From NCBI GenBank assembly GCA_930367215.1, contig OV884060.1, positions 207,145,253-207,209,252 of the forward strand: DNA of 64,000 nt, read 5' to 3'. Below the pieces are notes generated by a model. It did not search any database and was not told the DNA's origin. It worked only from the letters and a program-made list of their open reading frames with translations. Both the position numbers and the translations under genes were made by a program. Of the stretch, positions 23,598 to 35,141 are shown piece after piece; position 1 is the first letter of the stretch, and each line of letters starts with the position of its first letter. The stretch comes from Pollenia angustigena (taxonomy: Eukaryota; Arthropoda; Insecta; Diptera; Polleniidae).

Positions 23598-24134
23598 TCA
23601 TGACATGTTAGTTGTAATTTTGGTGACATCGGAGTAATAACTTATTTAAGTCCCTATTTGTAAGCGAATGTGGTAATGACTTATTTAACTCCCTATTTGT
23701 AAGCGAGGGTGGTAAGTACTTGCCTCCAATGACATCACCGTGTTAAAATAATGAGTTAAAATGCCAATGTATAAGTAGTGAAGAGTCGTTATATTAGCTT
23801 TTTAACTCATTACTTTGCAATGTAAGTTTTTGCTGGGTATCTTTCCGAATCATTAAATTTGCGTTAAAATGGCATCGATTTGTTTTTGCATATTGTTGCA
23901 TATTTTGGTGAAAATGCATATTTTGGTTTTAAATGAATATTTTTGCATATTTTAACATTTTTGAGTGATATATTTCTTTAAATTTCCATATTACATATAA
24001 AAAAACCCTTCAAATTTTTTTTTTTTTAAATCAATTAATAAATTTTTTTGAGCTTTGCTTAAAATACAAGATTTGGACAAAAGATCCTTAAATTTTTAAC
24101 CGATGCAGCACCTTACGTGGTTAAGGCTGCCGAT

Positions 24135-25382
24135 CAGGGTTGTTAGGATTTGTTCTTAAGAAATCGTCAAAAGTTTTAACTAAATTCGTCAAAATCGTCA
24201 CGAACATTTAACAAAATCGTCAACAAATTGGCAAATAGTTGAATTTTACAATTGATTCGTTCAAAAATATAAATGTTTAGTAGTAAATTCTATTTATGAT
24301 ACAGAAAGTGATATGGTTAAGTTTTATTCTATTTATTTCAGCAAGTGGGCTGAAATATATTTATCATTTAAAATGAAATACATGATTCATTTTTTGCGCT
24401 ATCACTATTGCGAATGTTTTTACCCAATAAAAAATGGAGCTTCCAACGAAGCAGGTTTGTAAGGGAGAAACATAAACGTTTCGCTTACCATTGCGCATAC
24501 AGTAGGCATGAATTTTATATGGCGAGTTCCCAGTTTGAAGCAATACATTTTTGGCACATAAAGCGCATTATTCAGCGCATATAAAAATTGTTGGATGTAA
24601 CGATCAGCTTTACACACTGAATGTTTTGATACAGTTATTTTTTAGTATTCTCCCTTACAAACCTGCTTCGTTGTAAGGGAATGCCGTAGCACTTGAAATG
24701 TTATTTTTTTTTTTATAAAAGTTGTTAAGAGTTCTTTCACTTACTTTACTGCATTTCTGCATGTCTTATGGCGTAGCGCATAATTGTGCGCTTATTCTTT
24801 TAAATGTACCATTAGTGCTTCGCAAAATGATAAAATTTTTTATTGGGTACTGTTGAAGGTTCTAAACCAAATGTTCTGTCTACCCGACTTGAAACGTTTT
24901 ATTACGTCCAATTTTAGTTCAAAACTAATGCATTTTCTTCTCTTTGCACTCATTTTTCTACACAACTTCTTACTTCCTAACACGCAACTATATGTACTTA
25001 GAATAACTTACCTAACATAATTAAATGGGAATTCGCCTTTTTACACGCAAATAGAAAAATTCATCAATGATTTCAGCGAAAAAATCCATTTTTAAGAAGC
25101 GGACCAAACAGGACCGACGCAAATCGGGGCTCTACTGTATATATTTATAGAATTCGAATTACTAATGGTTCTAATGGAATAATTTTTGCATTTCGATTGA
25201 TTGATTTTTACGTTTTGGACTGTTTCCAATATAATTGTAAATATTTCTTGTAAGTGCTTTATTGATGCCAGAAAATCGTCATAACACTATTACTTTTAGT
25301 AAAAAATCGTAATTTTACTGTATTTTTTTTTGCCCAAAAAAATCGTCAAAATGACGAAAAACCGTCACATCTAACAACCCTG
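24135..25382. mobile_element. hAT element with perfect 8-bp target duplication
   Basis: It begins CAGGGTTGTTAG and ends CTAACAACCCTG. The identical octamer CTGCCGAT lies at both flanks (24127-24134 and 25383-25390). Eight-base duplications and a CAGGG terminus are typical of hAT transposons. It contains repeated CGTCAAAA/ATCGTCA words but no transposase frame. The MITE at 24423-24847 is inserted in it. Confidence 0.85.
24423..24847. mobile_element. TA-CCCARTAAAAAA MITE, copy 2
   Basis: It starts CCCAATAAAAAATGG and ends AATTTTTTATTGGG between TA dinucleotides (24421-24422 and 24848-24849). It is 425 bp long, nested in the hAT element, and aligns over its full length with 21916-22338. Confidence 0.85.
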
Positions 25383-25600
25383 CTGCCGATTGTCCTAAAA
25401 CAATTTACCCAAAACTGTTACATGTTACTTGCTTGCCACATGGGTTACACCGAGTTGCAGAGGAAATTAGAAGCCAATTCGATAATATTGATTTATTGGT
25501 TTCATACGGGATTTAGTTCAGCTAATAGTCAACTCAAATTAATTGATATGGCAGAAAGTAACATTAACATATGGAAAGAAATATAGCCCGACAAATTAAA

Positions 25601-26188
25601 ACAAGTAAGAAAGTATAGTCGGTCAAGCCCGATTATATGATAATTATATGATACCCTACACAACAGTATTTAAAAACACATCATGCTTATATGTCCATAT
25701 AAATATGGATTTATCTATGTTTATAAAACTCATTAAAATCGGTTTGAAAGTTTGTTAGAGGCAGAAATTGCCCCCTACCTCCCCTTGTGGTCCTAGTTTT
25801 TAAAAAATGCATCCCTTTTGTGTCCATAAAGATATGGTTCTAACTATGTTTTAAATTTCATTAAAATCGGTTTGATAGTTTCTGAGAGGAAGAAATTTCC
25901 CCTATCTTCCCTCGTGGTCCTACGATCAATAGGCTTGATCCTCGTGCCAATAAAAACCCATGTCCCAAATTTTATCAAATTATCTCCAAAATTGCGACCT
26001 GTACTTTGCGCAAAAGGTTACATGGACAGCCAGCCTGCCAGCCAGCCGGACGGACATCGTTAGTTCGACTCAGAAAGTAAACCTGAGTCGATCGGTTAAG
26101 GTGGGTCTAGGACCAATATTTTAAGGCGTTACACACATCAGCACAAATGCATAATACCCTCTCCACTATTGTGGTGTGGGTATAAAAA
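25601..26188 (+). repeat. Interspersed repeat family A, full-looking copy
   Basis: It starts GTAAGAAAGTATAGTCGGTC and ends near ACCCTCTCCACTATTGTGGT then GTGGGTATAAAAA. It contains tandem ~100-bp subrepeats (AATCGGTTTGA.AGTTT...GAGG.AGAAAT) and a CAGCCTGCCAGCCAGCCGG patch. Inverse copies are at 49205-49738 and 53677-54345, with fragments at 17935 and 62790. It has no coding capacity and no terminal repeat that I can define. Confidence 0.75.
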
Positions 26189-26462
26189 ATCCAAAAACTG
26201 TTGCAATTAAAAATATAGGATTCCAAAAATTAAGAAAAATTTCAACTATTTTTGATCTGGAATCAAATGTGGGATCTGAATTAGAAAATTAATATTCTTC
26301 AAATGAATTGGCATCCTTCAAGTATGCCTCAACTTCGGTTGATTGAGAGATCACTTTCCATGTACAAAAGCTTTTAAACAGACAAAGGCTTTCTTTTGAT
26401 AATATAAAAAAGTATTTGTTTTGCTATGCAAAGAAAAATTTAAATGATGTAGTTATTTAAAT

Positions 26463-26985
26463 CAGTGTTCGAAAATAAACACTACTGTTCGGTTCGGTAG
26501 ATTTGTGGAAAACACAAACACTAATAGTGTTTGTGTAGAAAATCATTAAAAAAATAACGTTTCCCTGTTAGTCATCTTTCGAACACAAAAATATTACTGT
26601 TTTTATCAAACTCACAAAAGATGTGAACATTTAATTCCGTTCGGGTTTTTTTTTGAAAATCCACAAATTTCAATGTGTTCGGTTCGGCTCGTTAATGTTC
26701 GTCCCTTTTGGCTGGTAAAAAAAACATTTTTACAAAAACAAAATACACACACGAAAAAAACATTAAAGAACATTAAAATATAATGTTTGTCTACAGTATC
26801 ACTACAATTGTTCTGTTTTTTAACGAAGAACCGAACATTATATAATGTTCGGTTCTTTCTTGAAAATAGTTACGAACGGTAGTATTAAGGGTTGTGTATG
26901 TCTACACAATCACTAAAAAAATAGATATCGTTCCTGGGTGTGTGAGCCGAACGTTAAATAATGAACTGTTTATTTTCGAACACTG
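26463..26985. mobile_element. hAT-type MITE, CAGTGTTCG family, copy 1
   Basis: Its termini are CAGTGTTCGAAAATAAACA and the inverse, flanked by a perfect 8-bp duplication ATTTAAAT (26455-26462 and 26986-26993). It is 523 bp and non-coding. The interior holds TTCGGTTCGG words and the palindrome CCGAACATTATATAATGTTC. Two other copies are at 28364-28894 and 63010-63566. Confidence 0.9.
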
Positions 26986-26993
26986 ATTTAAAT

Positions 26994-28331
26994 TAAGTTA
27001 TAAAAAATATTATACTTTTGAATAACAATAGAATAAAAACAACAAAAATTTTTTTTTTTGTTTTGTTTTAAATAAAAAAAAAAAAAACAAACGCTTTTTT
27101 ATTGAAAATGGTCAAGTTTTAAGTGCATATTTTGTATTTTTTAATGCATATTTTGGAATTTTTAGTGCATGTTTTATGCGAATTTTTTCGATTTTTTTAG
27201 TGCATGAAAATCTCATCTCTACTTATGTATATCTAATCTTTGTTCTTTATAAATCAATTTTGCTGGGTTTAAACAGCATTTTTATATTTAAAGTTTTCGA
27301 AAAGTTGAAAGCAAACAAGATTATTTACTTAAAAAAAAAATATCTTAAAAAAGATTAACTAGGAAATTCTTAATTGCATTTATTTTTTTTTATCAAATTT
27401 AAAAAAAAAACATTAAACTAAATCCTCATTAAAATTCCTAAGATTTCGCTACTATTGCAACATTTCCTAAAAAACACACAGTTTGTGTTAATCACAGCTG
27501 GATATTAAAAAAAGCAAACTCGATTCGAAATGACAATAATTTTTTAGGTTACATTCACACCTTCTTTAATTAAACAATTATTTATTTCAAAAACATTCGC
27601 TAATTAAACAAAAAAAAAAAAAAAAAATCAACAAAATTGTAAAGTTTGTTTATAATTTTTGTTTAATTATTACATCACTGCTTAAAAGTATTTTCATCAT
27701 GCGCTTTTTATTATCTTCTCTGTTGGTTTTTAATTGTTTTGTTTGAATAAAAAGTTAATAAAAAAATAAACAATTAAAAATGACACGTGAATTACGTTTG
27801 ATGAGTATAAAATTTATAAATTTTTTTAATAAAAAAAAAAAATTATAAATATGTTATAAAAAAGAACCAAATTGTTAATAACCTCGAAATCTTAATTGAG
27901 AGGTTCTGAAAGGAATTTTTTAAAAAGTGTTCAGAACCTTAGATTTTTCATAAGTAGAAAGTATCCAGTTCGCACTGTTTCAAAGTAATTTTCAAAAATA
28001 ATATGTATATGAAAGGTAAGAGGTTGCACAGTGGTCAAAACATCAAATTTAGAGCGAAAAAATCGTTTTTTTCGAATGGTGTCAGAGTAAAAGATTTAGT
28101 TGATTTTCTAATGACAGGACCCCACCTTGCACAACAGTATATATTTTTTTTTGGAATATTTGCAATATTATCACTGCTCCATTGATTTAAACATCAGTAA
28201 TTGTTAAGTTTGATTTTTAATAACAGATTAGTTGATAATTGTATGTATGTGGTTTCGAGAGCTAATAAAATAAAGTGAAAACGTTTTCTGTAAGATTTGT
28301 TGGTTTTATTTATTCATTAGAGGTATATATA
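26994..28331. other. Unassigned intronic DNA
   Basis: AT-rich with several A/T homopolymers. No gene or recognised element. Confidence 0.4.
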
Positions 28332-29147
28332 AATTGAAGCACAGCCGCGAATAAAGTTTTAAGCAATATCGAAAATAAACACTAAATATCGTTTTTTAAT
28401 GTTCGGTTCGGTAGATTTGTGGAAAACACAAACGCTAATAGTGTTTGTGTAGAAAATCATTAAAAAAAATTACGTTTCCCTGTTAGTCATCTTTCGAACA
28501 CAAAAATATCACTGTTTTTATCAAACACAACAATAGATGTAAACATTTAATTCCGTTCGGTTTTTTTTGAAAATCCAAAATTTCAATGTGTTCGGTTCGG
28601 CTCGTTAATGTTCGTCCCTTTTGGCTGGTAAAAAAAACATTTTTACAAAAACAAAATACACACACGAAAAAAACATTAAAGAACATTAAAATATAATGTT
28701 TGTCTGCAGTATCACTACAATTGTTCTGTTTTTTAACGATGAACCGAACATTATATAATGTTCGGTTCTTTCTTGAAAATAGTTACGAACGGTATTTAGG
28801 GTTGTGTATGTCTACACAATCACTAAAAAATAGATATCGTTCCTGGGTGTGTGAGCCGAACGTTAAATAATGTACTGTTTATTTTTGAACACTGGATTTA
28901 AGTTACAAAATAATAATTTTTCAGGATTTCATCATTTTGTTAGAAACGGTTTCATCATTTTGTTAGAAACTTGCAATGTTCTTCCACTGGCTGACACTTT
29001 GTACGCCATTTTAAAGGCGTCAAGGTGCATAGTTTTGGTTGATTTGATCTTTAAACTGTGTAAGAGAGTTAGGTCAACGGTTATCTGTAAAAAACAGCTT
29101 TTGCAAAATGTGGCGTTTACAACGTTATTCGCGGCTGTGCTTCAATT
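28332..29147. mobile_element. GAAGCACAGCCGCG element, interrupted
   Basis: Its termini are AATTGAAGCACAGCCGCGAA and the inverse, with TA on both sides. Removing the hAT MITE at 28364-28894 and one 8-bp duplication leaves about 277 bp. This is a shortened relative of the 389-bp element at 44157-44545. An internal duplication of TTCATCATTTTGTTAGAAAC is present near 28925-28975. It is non-coding apart from chance frames. Confidence 0.8.
28364..28894. mobile_element. hAT-type MITE, CAGTGTTCG family, copy 2
   Basis: It aligns over its length with 26463-26985. Its left tip has decayed to CAATATCGAAAATAAAC, while the right tip is intact. The flanks GTTTTAAG (28356-28363) and GATTTAAG (28895-28902) are a one-mismatch 8-bp duplication. 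In the related element at 44.5 kb the uninterrupted sequence reads GTTTTAAGTTACAAA (inverse), which confirms the insertion. Confidence 0.88.
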
Positions 29148-30479
29148 TAATTTAAAATGTTCCGCTGATTTGGCATTCCGTTTAGAAAAATATGTATGCA
29201 AAATAAAATGTATTCATTAATTGTGGAATTTAATATGGATTGTAAATTTAAATGTGACTTTCACATTTGTTAAAACACAACATTTTTTATGAATTTTGAA
29301 AAAACAAAATTTTTTTTTATATAAATATTTATTTTTCTTTAAACTTCAACGATATCTCGGAAACTACTAATCAAATTTAAAATCAATGTAAGCACGGCCT
29401 TAAGATAATATTGCTGACGAATTTTGAATTTTTTTTTGACATATGGTGATATATTTTCAAGATATTCCAATTTATGTAGCGGAAGTGCCTTAATTTTGGC
29501 CATAACCGTATATCTCGAAAAGTCGAGCTGATAAAAAAAACCAAGTGCAGATTTGGATTCAGCGTCCCAAATAACTAAAAACAACATTCAGTTCTTTATC
29601 ACCAAAAACCTTGTTCCCTTGTATTATGAAATGAGTTTGTAGGTTTTATGTCAGTTAATTTTATATTGAAAGCGGCTACACCAACGCAATCGAATCCGTA
29701 AATTTTTGGCGTAAGATCGTGCAATACCAAATCAATTGTTCGTACAAATTTGTATTCTTACATGTACTTATAAAAAAGAGCTCTAAATTTGTCGTTGGGA
29801 CCACTGTGGGTTGTACAGAACTTTTGATTCTCATCACTGGAAGGTAGAACATTTCAGGAGGCTTTTTATGGGGTCAATGATGAAGAATTAACCCTATTAT
29901 TGGAATTTCTTGCTGTTTTAGTCCTATTACGTATAATTTCGAAAGCGAGCTCTATATAAATGTTAAATTAAAAGTCGATGATTATAAAGTTTTATGTATT
30001 CAGCTCTTGTCATATATAATTAAATTGAACCTTATTTTAATCAATAATTATGATTCGTTTCGGTGTAAAAATATTTAAGTGATTTTAAGGAGCGGGCTTA
30101 CATTTGGTCTATGTGATTATTATTGGAACTATCTTAAATTATGATACCGATCATCACAAAATTCAAAAGAGTGATTTGTGGTATTGAAATAACCAAGAGT
30201 AGGCTTTATATGGTAAATATGTTGGGTTAAGCTACGATCATCATAAAATTGAATAATCAAATTTTACTAAAATATCATTATTTGTCACCGTTTTTGGTGT
30301 AGTAAATTGTTTTCCGGGAGTGGTCTTTATAGGGGGCCTTAAGAACATTATGCACCGATCTTTAAGACAGTTTGTGGTGTGATTCAAGTTTTAAAAAACC
30401 AAATTTCACTACAGGCTCACATATGTATCGTCTGAGAGTGAGCTTTATATGGTACCTTTAAAACGATCTTTATGAAATT

Positions 30480-30790
30480 AGGTAGGAAGATATAAGACGC
30501 ATTTGTGCAAAATTTAATGAGAATCGATGCATTCCGCCACTAATTTCCATTAACTTTTTTTAAGGAAGTTGCTTTGATGTTTGTGTGTTCTGTGTTCTGA
30601 CTGAACTTGTTGTGGTGGATTTCAATCCCAAACTCCTGAGGAGAACTTGAAAAATTTTACCCCAAAACTGTTGGTTTCTGTTGGGTCTTTTGAAAGGAAG
30701 TGTGTTTTCAACTGACGGACAGACAGACACAGCTAAATCGACTTGGACTAAGGACCCAGAATATGTATATAATTTTTGGGGTCTTAAATG
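30480..30790 (+). repeat. Interspersed repeat family B
   Basis: The segment GACAGACACAGCTAAATCGA...GGACCCAGAATATGTATATA recurs inverted at 45735-45865 and 52285-52440 (ATATTCTGGGTCCTT...). Copies are diverged and the ends are not defined. Confidence 0.6.
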
Positions 30791-30929
30791 AATAAATAAA
30801 GTTTCGCATGGAAAAAACAAACTTAGTTCACGACACGCAAGTTTCGAGTCAACACTTCTTTCTGAACTATTATCGAAATGGCCTATCTAATTATTTTACA
30901 TTACCAAGTCTATATTTCGCGATCTTAGG

Positions 30930-30981
30930 ACAACAAGGTTCTATTTGCACTTAGACTACATGTAAGATAGAACCTTGTTGT
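30930..30981. other. 15-bp perfect inverted repeat
   Basis: ACAACAAGGTTCTAT and its exact inverse are separated by 22 bases. It may be the remnant of a tiny foldback element. Confidence 0.7.
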
Positions 30982-32292
30982 GCTAATATCCCGATTTGTC
31001 ATTTATTTTTATATGGGCTGTCTTACGAACTCCTAGTCAAAAACACGATGTTCTTTCAACGACAATAATTCTAAAGTTCTTTTAAATTGTATGGATGAAC
31101 AGGCCACATATGGGCTGTGGACTGGTCAAGCTTTCGTTGGTAATTATTTTTCAAAACTTTATTTTGATTAGTGCCGTGTTTTTCGGAATTGGTTGTTTTT
31201 GTTATCGACTATTGGCTGGTAGTATTCTGTTGACAATTAAATAAATTAACTAAGTAGCCTATTCCGAGAGTAAATATTTTCTTCTTAATTTCGTAAAGTT
31301 TTTTCTAGATCCGAATTTAATTATCCTATCATCCTTTTTTAAGTAAGATTCTCTTTAGTCGTATTCTTCTGGAAAATCTTTTAACATTGAGCAAAGCAAA
31401 TACTCATTGAAGTCAGCAACATCTACGCACAGTTAACAAAGTTAGTGCCATTAATTTTCGCATCGAAAGTGGTGGTGCCACAATGTGATCACAATTAAAT
31501 ATTTAGCTGTACTCTATACTAACCATTCATGTAAACAATCTTCTAATAATAACAAAAAAATTAAAAACACTACAATTATTTACTTTTCATACGCAGACTC
31601 GTATATTTATGTTGCAATGTTTGTCGGACAGTCTATCCAACTATTTATGCGATACAATCAAAGTGTTTTTATCGTCATAATCATCTATTGTATGTTTGAT
31701 ACTTCGTTTACTATCGGTATGAGGTACTTGCTTGGCAGGGTTGGGACATATAGTACTATTGCACTTGTGTACATAAAAAAAGTGGCTAATAAGTTTCATT
31801 GAAAAAATTATTAAAAATTATATTAAAATGTATAATAATAAATCAATACATTCAGCCAAATCTTTGAAACCGCTAATCCAGAATCAGTAAATATTAAACC
31901 CTTTCTTATTAATTCTTATAAAATTTAGTAGAAATTAATATTTCCTTTTTATATCCTATAACTTTTTAACCGAAATGTTCCTCCATTTTTGTTAAATAAA
32001 TATTTCATAGTGTTTTTGGGGACTTTTAGTCACACTTTACATAACAGTTGCTTTTTTGACGCCATAATGGGAATCATATAACAAATCGGAATTGAAGTAA
32101 CTTTTCGGCACAAGCAAGTATGTACGTACCCCTCTTCATTCGTCTTTTCACACTCTTCCATAAATTCAGACTTTCTTCAAGAAAAATGTATGTGTCTAAA
32201 AGCAGGCTTATGCGTCAATTACGGATGACAACTGAAATGAAGTTGAGTTTCTAGAATCGTAGTCAGGCAACGTGCTCATGTTAAAATATAAC

Positions 32293-32748
32293 CCTGCGGC
32301 CACACGTTCAAGTTGTTCTGCATAGTCTTTTACATATACTGCTTGTCAAAATTTACATTAATTGAAAGCTGTGACGTAGGCTGCACTCAATTTGTAAGCA
32401 ATTTACTTCCAAGATGTCAACAACAACAGAGACAAACTTGTACTCAGCTGTTAAATTGAAAGTAAATTGCCAAACAAATGGAAAGGTGAAATTGAAAGCC
32501 ATCTCGTGGTCAATTTAAAAAGTGTGAGTGTGTTAGTCTGGGATCACACTATGAAAGTTTTCTTTCAGAAAGTCTGAGTTTATTGGTGAGAGGGGAAGAG
32601 AACATGCTATTATTCTCTCCCCTCTCACCAATAAACTCAGAATATCTGAAAGAAAACTTTCATAGTGTGAACCCAGACTTAGTAAAAAACTGAGAGTGTA
32701 TTGCAAATTGAAAGGAATTGAAAGGCAAAACTTGATCGTGTGGCCACC
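32293..32748. mobile_element. GGCCACACG terminal-repeat element
   Basis: The ends CCTGCGGCCACACGTTCAAG and the inverse of GGTGGCCACACGATCAAG face each other about 450 bp apart. Inside, GAAAGTAAATTGCCAAA and ATTGAAAGG words recur. The hairpin MITE at 32536-32678 is inserted in it. No clear target duplication was found, so the superfamily is open. Confidence 0.6.
32536..32678. mobile_element. 143-bp hairpin MITE with TTA duplication
   Basis: The left arm GTCTGGGATCACACTATGAA... pairs with the right arm for more than 60 bp, including AATAAACTCAG and CCCTCTCACC. TTA flanks both ends (32533-32535 and 32679-32681). A 3-bp TTA duplication fits the PIF/Harbinger superfamily. Related to 39226-39446 by its GTCTGRG terminus. 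Confidence 0.85.
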
Positions 32749-33835
32749 AAGTAAAATAAAAATGTGTTTTTTTATATTTTAACATGAGCGGCGCTGCCAG
32801 ATTTCGCAACTGAATTTTTTTTCTTCTTTGCATAAAATTAAAAATGGATTTTTTCAACTAAAAAACCAATTAAAGTATACAATTAGTGACATCAGCAGTT
32901 GTTGCATTTTTGTTGCTGTACTATGGTGGGGAATATTCGTTTTTTAAAACAGTGACATCATTCGTGGCACACTCATTTTTCTTTTCAATTGCCCTAAAAA
33001 TCTGTTGTCACAAGCAATAACAGCCTAAGTCGAAATAGTTTTTAAGAAAAAGCAGTTTATATTTATGCTTGCGTTTCTGAAATAATTAAAGGCATAAGAA
33101 AACAAGTAATTCAGAAGCAAAGATTCGTACCCCCACAATGCTAAGATAAAAAAAATTATAACGAAAGTTGTATTTATTTCAAAAATATTTAATAAAAACA
33201 AATTTTAACTCAACTGTTTCTTAAGTCGACTTAGGCGGTTATAGCTTGGGACCACAGAAATATGTACGTATGCCTCATGCTACTTTTCCTGGTTTGATTA
33301 ATTCGTCAAGCTTTTCATTTATTTCCATTTTTCTTTTATTATCTTCATCTAAAAACTCTTTTAGACGTCGGCAGTATTTTCCCGTCTTAACCCCTTTTTG
33401 TAGTACTGCTAAGCACTACTAGAGGTAATTGCCTCTTGCAGTATGTATGATTGTATGATCAACTTCTTCATTGAGGCCAATTGCAATGCCGGACACACCT
33501 TCTACGTACTGTGAAATGCAACTAAAGCGCACTATAGCCTCTTCAATTATTGTCAGCTGATGTTTTGTAAATGGTCCACCGCCAGTTACCCTAGACTACG
33601 CTTTATTTTGTGCAAGCTTTCGTTTAACTTAATTTTTCCACTCAGGCTATTTTTTACATAAATAAAAAGGCTACAACTTAATACAATTCAAGGCGAATTC
33701 ATACAGGTGACATTTACGAGTTATCAGTTTATTGTTTATTTATTTGTGTGTACCTTGAATGTCAAGCTTTGTTTACATTATGTGAAAAAATTAGTTAAAA
33801 TTTAAAATTCAATAAAAAAAATTTAAAAAAAACTT

Positions 33836-34254
33836 CCCAGCGGTAACTAGAATAAGTAAAGAAGCCTAATAGAAGGCCTTATTTAGCAGTCACAAACAGT
33901 CAGAAGCCCTTCTCGCCGCATTCCATACTTATTTATTTTTTACACGGGTGTCATTGGGCGCAAGGCCTTCCACACTTCCTTTAAAAACAACTTCGATCCC
34001 TTCCCAAAGAAGGGAGTAAGGAAGGTCACTAAAAATAAAAAGTAAATAAAACTGAACACCTTCCTTTATCCCTTCTCAAAGAGGGGAGTAGCGAATACTG
34101 AATATTTCAGAAGGCCTTGTAAAAAGAAGTTTATACCTTCTAGAAGGCATACTTCTGAAGGCAGGATATCATGCGAAGCTAATCCTTTAGAAAGGAGTAT
34201 AGAGGCCTTCAAAAAGGCCTGCCACTTGCGGTCCTTTCAATATTGACCGCTGGG
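33836..34254. mobile_element. CCCAGCGGT MITE, complete copy
   Basis: It starts CCCAGCGGTAACTAG and ends ATTGACCGCTGGG, with CTT on both sides. The empty site at 47.46 kb reads AAAACTTATTTAAATTTTA with a single CTT, confirming a 3-bp duplication. The inside is rich in GAAGGC/GCCTTC words and can fold locally. A partial copy lies at 2750-2885. Confidence 0.85.
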
Positions 34255-34289
34255 CTTATTTAAATTTTATTTATCAAAAAAAGTAAATA

Positions 34290-35141
34290 TCTATATACAA
34301 AAAATATGTTGCATTGTGTTAGTAATTGATGTTCTCAGAAATGAGTGATCAACGGTCTTCAAATGTGTATTAGTTCATGAGTTATAACCATTTAAGTGAA
34401 CACTGCATTCATTCCGAAACATGTTTTTATATTCCCATACAAATATCAACATTTTGAACTCCTCCGTTTGACCGATTTTTATGAAATTTTGTTTGTGTAT
34501 TTGTTAGGTATGAGAATAGGTCGTAGAGTATATTTTATATCGCTAGAGGGCGCAAAATATTGCAATAGGGGTAAAAGTTCCCACTACCCAATCTTCTAAA
34601 CTAATCCACCGGTTTTCTTAAAATTTGGCATGCAGACAATGTAACATATGAAAAAGAATAGGGAATAGGGTGTGAAATAGGGTAAAAGGGCTAAAAGTTC
34701 CCACTCCCTATATCTTCGTAACTAATCAACCGATTTTTTTGAAATTTCGCAGGCAAATAGTGTTACAGTTGGAAAGAATTATAGCCTATAGTTTTTATTA
34801 TTTAGGGCGTGAAATAGAGCAAGAGGGGTAAAAGCTCTCCCTCCCTCTATCTTTTTAACTAATCAACCGGTTTTTTTTTAAATTTGGCATGCATACACTG
34901 TAACATCGGAAAGAGGGCAGGGCATCGAATAGGGCAAGAGGGGTAAAAGCTCCGCCTCCCTATATCTTATTAACGAATCAATTAATTTTCTTGAAATTGG
35001 GCAGGCAAATAGCGTTACATCTGGAAATAATTATAGCCCATAATTTTTTCTTAAAATTTGGCTAGCAGACACAGTTACATCTGAAAGAAATAAGTTACGT
35101 GGCAAAAAAACAAAAAAAAAAACGTATGCCGGGCAAGCTAG
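34290..35141 (+). mobile_element. Non-autonomous Helitron, 852 bp
   Basis: It begins TCTATATACAAAAAATATG after A (34289) and ends CTAG (35138-35141) before T. A small TGCCGGGCA palindrome lies seven bases upstream of CTAG. Comparison with the empty site at ~47.50 kb (AAAGTGAACATAAAATATAA versus AAAGTAAATA|TAATATTTAA) supports precise insertion between A and T without duplication. Inside are four imperfect tandem units, roughly 110-140 bp each, marked by GGTAAAAG.T.CC and AACTAATCAACCGG. There is no coding region. Confidence 0.82.

Larger units (their letters stand above)
21430..23837. mobile_element. 2.4-kb inverted-repeat mosaic, TA-flanked
   Basis: It starts CCCAGCAAAAACTT after TA (21428-21429) and ends AAGTTTTTGCTGGG before TA (23838-23839). 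Inside, the left ~500 bp (21430-21915) recurs inverted at about 22895-23336. The right ~200 bp (23640-23837) recurs inverted at about 22375-22580. A further CCCAGCAAAAACTT end sits at 22377. The region appears to be two or more copies of one element fused head-to-head, with a SINE at each inner junction and another MITE inserted at 21916-22338. No open frame of meaning is present. Confidence 0.7.
29148..32292. other. Unassigned intronic DNA with repeat fragments
   Basis: No supportable gene; the longest open frame (31485-31802) shows no known motif. It includes a family-B repeat (~30480-30790) and a stem-loop (30930-30981). At 30060-30470, weak tandem words (GGCTTTATATGG, GATCATCATAAAATT) suggest an old repeat. 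Confidence 0.4.

Noticed and set aside
22583..23629. Phe/Leu-rich membrane proteins on both strands
   Set aside because: These frames are translations of the T/A-rich SINE tails (TTTTATTTTACTTT units) plus the tRNA-like body. They are not genes.
31485..31802. 105-residue open frame
   Set aside because: No motif, no splice signals or start context of note, and ordinary AT-rich composition. Treated as chance.
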